A stretch of 7,179 nt of DNA. Source: Acidobacteriaceae bacterium. Lineage in GTDB: Bacteria > Acidobacteriota > Terriglobia > Terriglobales > Acidobacteriaceae. Under the pieces are notes generated by a model that saw only the letters and a list, made by a program, of their open reading frames with translations, was not told the DNA's origin and ran no database searches. The stretch is from contig PLUJ01000325.1 of the NCBI GenBank assembly GCA_003165455.1, positions 1 to 7,179 of the forward strand, written 5' to 3'. Positions 1 through 5,000 of this stretch are shown here, in pieces. The translations under genes and the position numbers were made by a program. Each line of letters begins with the position of its first letter. Position 1 is the stretch's first letter.

Positions 1-314
1 GCGTCGCGCATGGCGGCGAGGTCGACTACGCAGGGGACGCCGGTGAAATCCTGGAGCAGAACGCGGCTGGGGGTGAAGGCGATTTCTTTATCGGGCTGGG
101 AATTTTTATTCCATGCGGCCATGGAGCGAATGTCATCTTTTTTCACGTTGCGGCCGTCTTCGGTGCGGAGCAAGTTCTCGAGCAGGATGCGCAGGGAGAA
201 CGGGAGATGCGTGGTCTTGATGCCTTGCCGGTCGAGGGCGTCGAGGCGGTAGATTTCGTATTCCTTATTACCGACCGAGAGGGAAGAGCGGCTGTTGAAA
301 GTATTTAGAGACAT
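1..314 (-). CDS. acnA: Aconitate hydratase AcnA, N-terminal part (left copy)
   Basis: The N-terminal 104 codons of an aconitase of the AcnA/IRP1 type, which converts citrate to isocitrate in the TCA cycle using a [4Fe-4S] cluster. The gene runs off the left edge. Recognisable family blocks are LPFSLRILLENLLR (about residues 37-50) and QDFTGVPCVVDLAAMRDA (about 88-105), both typical of AcnA and unlike AcnB or AcnD. The cluster cysteines lie outside the window. The start ATG (plus-strand cat at 312-314) is supported by an AGGAAG Shine-Dalgarno six bases upstream (complement of 321-326). It is transcribed away from the sulfur operon. A second AcnA begins at the right edge of the window, and the two N-termini agree at roughly 60% of positions by hand alignment, so these are diverged paralogues rather than a recent duplication. 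Confidence 0.95.
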   Translation of the reverse strand, partial: MSLNTFNSRSSLSVGNKEYEIYRLDALDRQGIKTTHLPFSLRILLENLLRTEDGRNVKKDDIRSMAAWNKNSQPDKEIAFTPSRVLLQDFTGVPCVVDLAAMRD

Positions 315-384
315 GATGGCCTTCCTGACGAAGATCGCCGCAAGACCACTGGGTCCGTACGGCTTGACCGGAGGTGAACCGTGG

Positions 385-396
385 AACTTATAAGTT
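385..396. promoter_or_regulatory. Perfect 12-bp palindrome, possible acnA operator or -10
   Basis: AACTTATAAGTT is a perfect palindrome about 70 bases upstream of the left acnA start. On the minus strand it contains TATAAG, a possible -10 element, but I see no convincing -35 at the right distance. It could be an operator, the core promoter of acnA, or chance in a locally AT-rich stretch. Confidence 0.3.
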
Positions 397-481
397 TAGT
401 CGTTTTTGCGGGGATTGCGTAGAGAGCAATGGACAAACATCGCGATCGAGATCTAATCTGGCACTGCAAATTCTAGACATT

Positions 482-534
482 GAACTGATCGCCCAGTTCG
501 GCGTTAGGACCGTCGCGAGTGCAATGTCTTGCAC
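482..534. promoter_or_regulatory. Two short inverted repeats in the acnA/sulfur operon intergenic region
   Basis: GAACTG (482-487) is repeated inverted as CAGTTC (494-499) with a 6-base spacer. GTGCAA (519-524) is repeated inverted as TTGCAC (529-534) with a 4-base spacer. Both lie 60-110 bases upstream of the proposed sulfur-operon promoter and also upstream of the divergent acnA, so they could bind a regulator of either gene. No known operator consensus is recognised. The stretch from 315 to about 590 holds no convincing gene; a 70-residue ORF across it shows no family resemblance. Confidence 0.3.
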
Positions 535-593
535 AAAATGTTCTGCACACTCACCCATCGACTTATCAGATAGCCAGCATCATTAATATCGAT

Positions 594-622
594 TTGACCC
601 GATGGACCCCTTCATCTACTAT
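594..622 (+). promoter_or_regulatory. Sigma70-type promoter of the sulfate-assimilation operon
   Basis: The -35 is TTGACC (594-599, 5 of 6 consensus bases) and the -10 is TACTAT (617-622, 4 of 6, keeping the key TA and final T), separated by exactly 17 bases. Transcription would start around 629-632, giving a leader RNA of about 150 bases before the terminator at 747-787. This start coincides with the ATG at 632 of the cysteine-rich leader ORF and excludes an in-frame upstream ATG at 602. No other equally good promoter was seen between here and the first structural gene. Confidence 0.6.
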
Positions 623-631
623 GTCGTTAAT

Positions 632-721
632 ATGGTCAGTTTCGGCAATCTTCGCCAGATTTGTATGTGTGCATGTTGTTGTGCATGCGTGCGTCCTGGC
701 GCGGGAGGGCTGCTGACCTAG
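632..721 (+). CDS. Polycysteine leader peptide of the sulfate-assimilation operon
   Basis: A 29-codon ORF starting MVSFGNLRQI, then CMCACCCAC, and ending TAG at 719-721. Cys occupies residues 11, 13, 15, 16, 17 and 19, using five TGT and one TGC codon between 662 and 688. It is too short and biased to be an ordinary enzyme; its position between a promoter and an intrinsic terminator ahead of sulfite reductase marks it as a regulatory leader whose translation senses Cys-tRNA. There is no Shine-Dalgarno before ATG 632, but the predicted transcript start is at or within three bases of it, consistent with leaderless translation. An alternative ATG at 665 would give an 18-residue peptide that keeps five cysteines but also lacks a ribosome site. 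Polycysteine leaderless short ORFs acting as cysteine-responsive attenuators are known in mycobacteria; relationship to those is not implied. Confidence 0.72.
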   Translation: MVSFGNLRQICMCACCCACVRPGAGGLLT

Positions 722-776
722 AAGTTTTATAACTCAGCAATTATCCACCCACCGCCAGAGAGCATCTGGCGGTGGG
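653..776 (+). promoter_or_regulatory. Four-segment transcription attenuator (alternative hairpins)
   Basis: Segment 1 is CGCCAG (653-658), segment 2 CTGGCG (696-701), segment 3 CGCCAG (753-758) and segment 4 CTGGCG (766-771), allowing 1:2, 2:3 or 3:4 pairing. The 2:3 antiterminator is long: 696-701 with 753-758, 703-705 with 748-750, 707-709 with 744-746 (one G-U), and 711-716 with 734-739, closing a 17-base loop that contains the leader stop codon. It consumes the 5' arm of the terminator (748-759), so the two structures exclude each other. A ribosome stalled on the earlier Cys codons (662-682) would leave segment 2 free and favour readthrough. One that reaches the TAG at 719 would cover segment 2 and favour termination. 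Without translation, 1:2 would form and also favour termination. Structures are hand-derived; energies were not computed. Confidence 0.68.
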
Positions 777-787
777 TTTTTCTTTTT
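747..787 (+). terminator. Intrinsic terminator (attenuator) before sulfite reductase
   Basis: CCCACCGCCAGA (748-759) pairs perfectly with TCTGGCGGTGGG (765-776) around the loop GAGCA, and A747-T777 adds a thirteenth pair. The stem is followed by five T, one C and five T (777-787), a textbook Rho-independent terminator. It ends only ten bases before the sulfite reductase ATG at 798. It cannot terminate acnA, which is transcribed the other way from 314. It therefore acts on transcripts entering the sulfur operon, as an attenuator. Confidence 0.9.
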
Positions 788-797
788 GGGGCATTTA

Positions 798-2501
798 ATG
801 ACGGACTCGACCAAAGAAACCAAAGCGCAAAAAGCGGAGCGGCTGAAGCGGGCCATGAATCCGTGGGACGGACTGGCGGAGATTCGGCGTTTTGCGCGAG
901 AAGGCTTTGCTTCCATTCCTCCCGAATGGATTGGCACCTACTTCCGCTGGTGGGGAGTTTACACACAGGGCGATGGTGCGGGAGTAGTAGGCGGCAAAGA
1001 TGGCCAGGGCCTGGCGCTGCCGTTCTTCATGTTGCGGATTCGAATTCCCAACGGACTTTTGCGATCCGATCAACTGCGGGCGATCGCCAATCTTACCCGC
1101 CTCTACGCCCGTGGTACTGCCGATCTGACGGTGCGGCAAAACATTCAGTTGCATTGGGTCACCATCGAAGCTCTGCCTGAGGTTCTGGAAGAACTCTGGC
1201 GCGTTGGCCTAAACACGATGGGCGCTTGCGGCGACGTGACGAGAAACATCACCGGTTGTCCTGTCGCGGGCGTGGATGCGGACGAAATCTGTGATGCTTC
1301 ACCCCTGGCTTTGGAAGCGGATCGCATGCTGGCCGGCAATGCCGAGTTCTACAACCTGCCGCGAAAATTCAAGATCTCCATCACCGGATGCCGCGTTTGG
1401 TGCCCCTATCCGGAGATAAACGATATTGGCCTTACGGCGGTTGAACGCCGTATCCAGGATAAATCCGAGATCGGTTTTTCCTTGCGCGTGGGCGGCGGAC
1501 TTTCCACCGAGCCTTATCTGGCCGCGCCGCTGAACGCTTTCGTGCGCTGGCATCAGGTTCTGCCGGCGATCCGAGGTATTGCTGAATTGTTTCGCGACTC
1601 GGATCAACTGCGGGAGCACCGTGAACGGGCACGTCTCAAATTTCTATTTCTGAAGCATGGCTGGACGCCGCAGGACTTTCAAACCGAACTTGAACGGCGG
1701 ATCGGATTTCACTTCGACCCTGCCACTCCGGAGAGCCCTCCAGACGATGTTTATCGCGATCACATCGGAATCCACCCGCAAAAGCAGGCTGGATACTGCT
1801 ATGTGGGAGCCACGGTTTTGCGGGGCAGGATTACGCCCGAACAAATGCACGCCGCAGCCGATCTTGCAGACCGCTTTGCTGGCGGCGAATTACGCACCAC
1901 CAACATGCAGAACTTGATCATCGTGAACGTGCCGCGCTTGCAGACGGACGAGCTTGCGAAAGAGTTAGGCGCGATCGGATTGCCGGTGAGCGGGTCTCCA
2001 TTTTGGCGCGGAGCGATCGCGTGCAGCGGTACCGAGTTCTGCAAATTGGCCATCACCGAAACGAAGAGCTTTTCCCGTTGGCTGGTGGAGGAATTGGAAG
2101 TTCGGCTCCCAGGTTTTGAGCAGCACCTGAAATTGCACGTAACCGGCTGCCCCAACAGCTGTGGGCAACACTGGATCGCGGATATTGGAATTGAAGGCAA
2201 GAAGATCAAAGTCGATGGCCGCATGCTCGACGCTTACTACTTCTGTCTGGGCGGTGCGGTCGGCTTGCATCAGAGTGTCGCAAGACCCGTGGGATTTCGG
2301 TGCCTTGCGACCGAGGTTCCAGAGGCCATCGAGCGGCTGTTGCGAAGATATCTTTCCGATGGCAAGCCGGAAGAGAATCTGCGGAAGTTTTTTGCGCGTT
2401 ACAGCGACGCCGATCTGCGCGGTTTCCTGGCCGGGGAGTTCGTAGAGGCTGTGGCGCGGGACGTGCCGGAAGGACGAGTGCCAGCCGGACTGGAAGGCTG
2501 A
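798..2501 (+). CDS. sir: Ferredoxin-dependent assimilatory sulfite (nitrite) reductase
   Basis: A 567-residue siroheme/[4Fe-4S] reductase, expected to perform the six-electron reduction of sulfite to sulfide with ferredoxin as donor in the cytoplasm. The two-repeat nitrite/sulfite reductase fold is evident: an N-terminal ferredoxin-like half (about 60-145), then a first siroheme half with GACGDVTRNITGCP (142-155). The cluster cysteines are at 409 and 415 (CSGTEFC) and 451 and 455 (CPNSC). The sequence can be read upstream to a TTG at 786, but that lies in the terminator T-tract, so ATG 798 is chosen; GGGG at 788-791 is a weak ribosome site. Nitrite reductase shares this architecture. The sulfite assignment rests on the adjacent cysH and siroheme genes and the Cys leader. 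Cys144 in GACGD resembles the position of the Cys in the Tyr-Cys cross-link of mycobacterial SirA. No flavoprotein CysJ partner is present. Confidence 0.9.
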   Translation: MTDSTKETKAQKAERLKRAMNPWDGLAEIRRFAREGFASIPPEWIGTYFRWWGVYTQGDGAGVVGGKDGQGLALPFFMLRIRIPNGLLRSDQLRAIANLTRLYARGTADLTVRQNIQLHWVTIEALPEVLEELWRVGLNTMGACGDVTRNITGCPVAGVDADEICDASPLALEADRMLAGNAEFYNLPRKFKISITGCRVWCPYPEINDIGLTAVERRIQDKSEIGFSLRVGGGLSTEPYLAAPLNAFVRWHQVLPAIRGIAELFRDSDQLREHRERARLKFLFLKHGWTPQDFQTELERRIGFHFDPATPESPPDDVYRDHIGIHPQKQAGYCYVGATVLRGRITPEQMHAAADLADRFAGGELRTTNMQNLIIVNVPRLQTDELAKELGAIGLPVSGSPFWRGAIACSGTEFCKLAITETKSFSRWLVEELEVRLPGFEQHLKLHVTGCPNSCGQHWIADIGIEGKKIKVDGRMLDAYYFCLGGAVGLHQSVARPVGFRCLATEVPEAIERLLRRYLSDGKPEENLRKFFARYSDADLRGFLAGEFVEAVARDVPEGRVPAGLEG

Positions 2502-2521
2502 AAAAGGATCGGGAGGTAATT

Positions 2522-3214
2522 ATGAGTAGCTTGTTTCCCATGTTTGCGAAGCTCGAAGGCAAACGGTGCCTCATGGTTGGCGCTGGCAAGGTCGGAGAAC
2601 CGAAGATCGGCGGTCTGCTCGATACGGGCGCGAGCATTCATGTTGTGGCATTGCAGGCCAGCGCTGCGGTGAATGCATGGGCAAGAGCCGGAAAGATCAC
2701 GCTCGATCTCCGGGCTTTCGCAGCGAAGGATCTTGATGGAGCGTTTCTCGCGGTTGTTGCGACGGCGTCCCGCACTCTGAACGCCACTATCTATCGCGAA
2801 GCTCAACGGCGTGGAGTGCTATGCAATGTGGTCGACGTTCCGGAATATTGCGATTTCTATTATCCGGCGGTGGTGCGCCGGGGCAATCTGCAGATTGCGA
2901 TCTCGACCAACGGAAGAAGTCCTTCTCTGTCGCAAAAACTCAGGCGACAACTGGAGCGGCAGTTTGGCGCGGGATATGCCGAATGGGTGGAGGAATTGGG
3001 GGAGACGCGAAAGCTTGTGCTGGCAAGCGATCTTTCGGCTGAACGGAAGAGCGAGTTGCTGCACTCTCTCGCCAGCCGAGAGGCTTTGAAAGCCGCATTG
3101 GCGAAAGGCTCCGGAGGCGCCGAGTTGGCGAACCTTGAGTTGGCGAACCTTGAGTTGCCGGACGCTGAATTGGCGAACACTAAGTTGGCGGACGCTGAAT
3201 GGAGGACAGCATGA
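2522..3214 (+). CDS. sirC: Precorrin-2 dehydrogenase / sirohydrochlorin ferrochelatase (CysG N-domain type)
   Basis: A 230-residue protein that should oxidise precorrin-2 to sirohydrochlorin with NAD and possibly insert iron to give siroheme, the cofactor of the sulfite reductase encoded just upstream. The Rossmann motif GAGKVG is at 20-25. NVVDVPEYCDF (102-112) carries the Asp (105) that corresponds to the catalytic Asp of Met8p and CysG, followed by the family block IAISTNGRSPSLS (125-137). The start at 2522 is set by GGAGG at 2512-2516; reading frame continues upstream inside the previous gene and is not used. The last 25 or so residues are a five-residue repeat (ELAN/LELPD type) not normal for the family. 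The stop codon overlaps the next gene's start (ATGA at 3211-3214), indicating translational coupling. Confidence 0.92.
   Translation: MSSLFPMFAKLEGKRCLMVGAGKVGEPKIGGLLDTGASIHVVALQASAAVNAWARAGKITLDLRAFAAKDLDGAFLAVVATASRTLNATIYREAQRRGVLCNVVDVPEYCDFYYPAVVRRGNLQIAISTNGRSPSLSQKLRRQLERQFGAGYAEWVEELGETRKLVLASDLSAERKSELLHSLASREALKAALAKGSGGAELANLELANLELPDAELANTKLADAEWRTA
3122..3196 (+). repeat. Five tandem 15-bp repeats in the sirC 3' end
   Basis: Units begin at 3122, 3137, 3152, 3167 and 3182. The first two are identical (GAGTTGGCGAACCTT) and the other three differ by several substitutions, for example GAGTTGCCGGACGCT and AAGTTGGCGGACGCT. Being in frame, they encode a pentapeptide pattern A(N/D)-x-x-L at residues about 200-225 of the precorrin-2 dehydrogenase. 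A further partial unit (GAATGG) leads directly into the Shine-Dalgarno of the next gene. The identical first pair suggests recent slippage. Confidence 0.9.
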
Positions 3215-4032
3215 ACGGCAAGGTGTATTTGGTGGGCGCCGGGCCGGGAGATCCCGAGTTGCTTACCGTGAAAGCTCTACGGCTGTTGCGCGCGGCGGAT
3301 GTCGTGCTTCATGACGATCTGGTAGCTCCTGAGATTTTGGCACTGATTCCGCCCACTGCCAAAGTTCAGAACGTCGGCAAGCGCTCGGGGCGTAAAAACA
3401 TCCGGCAGGAAGAGATTAACTTTTTGCTGGTGACACTGGCGGCTTCAGGGTGGCAGGTGGTGCGACTCAAGTGCGGCGATCCCTTGGTATTTGGCCGGGC
3501 CGGAGAAGAGATCGCAGCGCTTCGCCGGGCAAATATCGATTATGAGATTGTTGCCGGGGTAACCTCAGCGCTTGGAGCGGCGGCTGCGGTGGGCATACCG
3601 CTCACGCACCGGCAAGCCTCGTCCACGCTTGTGCTGACGACGGGCCATCGAGCCACCGATAAGTGCGATTCACCCTGGAAAGGGCTGGCTGGCGCTGAAT
3701 CGACCTTTGTGGTCTACATGCCCGGGTACAACTATGCGGAAGTTGCCGAGAGATTGAGCAGCGCCGGATTCGCACAAGAAATTCCTTGCGCAATTATTTC
3801 GCGGGCAACAACTCCTCAGCAGCGCGTATACCGCACCAGAATTTCCGACCTTCATCGTGCGCCCAGGCTTGCATCTCCAACGCTCCTGGTAGTCGGCGAG
3901 GTTGTGAAATTCGCCAATGACGACTTGGTGGAGGAAGCGGAAAGCCTTCCGCGAAGAGCGCGAGGGGAGCCGCGTTTGTGCACCTTGTTGCCAACGGAAG
4001 GCGCAAGCTCCAAGGAGGAACGGTTGTCATGA
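3211..4032 (+). CDS. cobA: Uroporphyrinogen-III C-methyltransferase (SUMT)
   Basis: A 273-residue SAM-dependent methyltransferase that converts uroporphyrinogen III to precorrin-2, the committed step to siroheme (and cobalamin). Family signatures are GAGPGDPELLTVKA at 9-22, RLKCGDPLVFGRAGEE at 85-100 and GVTSALGAAAAVGIPLTHR at 116-134, all in canonical order. Length is normal for a single-domain SUMT, with no fused uroporphyrinogen-III synthase. ATG 3211 is preferred over the in-frame ATG 3199 because GGAGG (3201-3205) lies between them, five bases before 3211. It overlaps the preceding stop (ATGA) and its own TGA overlaps the cysH ATG in the same way (4029-4032). The C-terminal tail after about residue 240 is polar and probably disordered. 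Confidence 0.95.
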   Translation: MNGKVYLVGAGPGDPELLTVKALRLLRAADVVLHDDLVAPEILALIPPTAKVQNVGKRSGRKNIRQEEINFLLVTLAASGWQVVRLKCGDPLVFGRAGEEIAALRRANIDYEIVAGVTSALGAAAAVGIPLTHRQASSTLVLTTGHRATDKCDSPWKGLAGAESTFVVYMPGYNYAEVAERLSSAGFAQEIPCAIISRATTPQQRVYRTRISDLHRAPRLASPTLLVVGEVVKFANDDLVEEAESLPRRARGEPRLCTLLPTEGASSKEERLS

Positions 4033-4736
4033 ACGATGACATTGGCAAGTTGCAGATGGCCGCAGAAAGCTGGAGTGCTGAGCGTGTTCTTGAGTGGGCG
4101 TTCATCACGTTCGGCTCCACGGTTGCGATTTCTTCGGCCTTCGGCGTGGAGGGCATGGTCCTCATCGACATTGCCTCCCGCGTTCGCTCAAGTTTCCGGT
4201 TGTTCACCCTTGATACCGAATTCCTCTTCCCCGAAACATACAATCTCATGGATCAAGTGGAGCAGAAATATGGAATCACGATCGAAAGAGTATATCCATT
4301 GATGTCTGCCGAAGAACAACAGCGGCTCCATGGTCCGGCACTGTGGCATCGCAATCCAGATCAGTGCTGCGAACTGCGGAAGGTTGACCCGCTTCGGCGC
4401 AAACTGGAAGAACTGCGGGCGTGGATTACCAGCATTCGGCGCGATCAGACCGCCGACCGGACGCGCGCCGGAAAAATCGAGTGGGATACAAAATTTGGTC
4501 TGGTAAAAATCAATCCCCTCGCCGATTGGACTTCAAAGCAAGTGTGGCAACATATCCGCGAGTATAACGTCCCCTACAATCCACTGCATGATCGTAATTT
4601 CCCCAGCATCGGTTGTACGCACTGCACACGTGCCGTGGGATCTGGCCAAGATCCGCGCGCGGGCCGCTGGCACGGCTCTCCAAAAACAGAATGCGGACTT
4701 CATGCGATCCAGCCGCTGCTTACACAGCCAGATTAA
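4029..4736 (+). CDS. cysH: Assimilatory adenylyl-sulfate (APS) reductase, [4Fe-4S] type
   Basis: A 235-residue CysH-family enzyme that reduces APS to sulfite using thioredoxin or a similar thiol donor. The nucleotide-binding PP-loop variant SSAFGVEGMVL is at 35-45 and LDTEFLFPETY at 61-71. RRDQTADR at 137-144 is also conserved. Cys113-Cys114 together with Cys196 and Cys199 (CTHC) form the cysteine set that ligates the 4Fe-4S cluster and distinguishes APS reductases from cluster-free PAPS reductases. The catalytic Cys222 lies in ECGLH near the C-terminus. ATG 4029 overlaps the cobA stop and has AAGGAGG at 4012-4018. It completes the APS to sulfide route with the sulfite reductase; the ATP sulfurylase that makes APS must be encoded elsewhere. 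Confidence 0.95.
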   Translation: MNDDIGKLQMAAESWSAERVLEWAFITFGSTVAISSAFGVEGMVLIDIASRVRSSFRLFTLDTEFLFPETYNLMDQVEQKYGITIERVYPLMSAEEQQRLHGPALWHRNPDQCCELRKVDPLRRKLEELRAWITSIRRDQTADRTRAGKIEWDTKFGLVKINPLADWTSKQVWQHIREYNVPYNPLHDRNFPSIGCTHCTRAVGSGQDPRAGRWHGSPKTECGLHAIQPLLTQPD

Positions 4737-4750
4737 GTTCGACGCGACTT

Positions 4751-4766
4751 TCGCCGAAAACGGCGA
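4751..4766. terminator. Small hairpin between convergent genes, possible weak terminator
   Basis: TCGCCG (4751-4756) and CGGCGA (4761-4766) pair perfectly around an AAAA loop, in the 34-base gap between the cysH stop and the end of the convergent minus-strand ORF. Neither strand has a T-tract after the stem, so intrinsic termination would be weak. Its position between convergent genes is the main argument for a role. Confidence 0.35.
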
Positions 4767-4770
4767 CGTG

Positions 4771-4983
4771 CTAACGCGCCGCGGTCCACACCTGGTACGC
4801 CACTACCGCCAGCATAAAGAGAAGATAGACGCGAAGTCCCCACAGCAACACTAATTCCGAGTCTTTGAATCGACGACGTGGGATGTGCCGCTTCTTGGCC
4901 TCCACCAGTTGATCCGGTTCCAGGGAGGACAGCACGACGTTTTGATCGTCGCGTGAAACACCGTGCGGGTTGCCGCTTTCCAT
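4771..4983 (-). CDS. Small single-span membrane protein of unknown function
   Basis: A 70-residue ORF whose first 43 residues are hydrophilic (several Arg/Lys including KKRHIPRRR at about 30-38) and whose C-terminal half has one clear membrane segment, LVLLWGLRVYLLFMLAVVAY (about 44-63), followed by a short polar tail. The positive charges before the helix suggest an N-terminus in the cytoplasm. The ATG at 4983 follows the transporter stop (5001) by only 17 bases on the same strand, so the two are probably cotranscribed. No strong Shine-Dalgarno is visible. An upstream in-frame ATG at 5112 would overlap the transporter gene by about 110 bases and is less likely. I do not recognise a family; a transporter accessory role is possible but only from position. 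Confidence 0.6.
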   Translation of the reverse strand: MESGNPHGVSRDDQNVVLSSLEPDQLVEAKKRHIPRRRFKDSELVLLWGLRVYLLFMLAVVAYQVWTAAR

Positions 4984-5000
4984 AAGATTTATACGCTGCG

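Noticed and set aside
602..631. ATG 602 as the leader peptide start (39 residues)
   Set aside because: It lies between the proposed -35 and -10 elements, upstream of the predicted transcript start, and has no Shine-Dalgarno.
668..687. TGTGCATG direct repeat and GCATG/CATGC hairpin in the leader ORF as an independent regulatory site
   Set aside because: The repetition follows from the Cys-Ala-Cys codon pattern; it may slow ribosomes or polymerase but needs no separate explanation.
374..716. ORFs of 70 and 65 codons in the upstream intergenic region
   Set aside because: No recognisable domain, no ribosome site, and they overlap the promoter or run through the leader in a different frame from the polycysteine ORF.
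541..790. SAM riboswitch upstream of the sulfur operon (suggested by CTTATCAGA at about 561)
   Set aside because: The conserved SAM-I core was not found downstream, the CTTATC stretch is upstream of the promoter, and the terminator is explained by the leader-peptide attenuator.
786..797. TTG at 786 as the sulfite reductase start
   Set aside because: It lies in the T-tract of the terminator, adds only four residues (MGHL) and has no ribosome site; ATG 798 is more likely.
2300..2521. Extended N-terminus of the precorrin-2 dehydrogenase
   Set aside because: The upstream part overlaps the sulfite reductase gene in another frame and is Arg/Ala-rich; a proper Shine-Dalgarno precedes ATG 2522.
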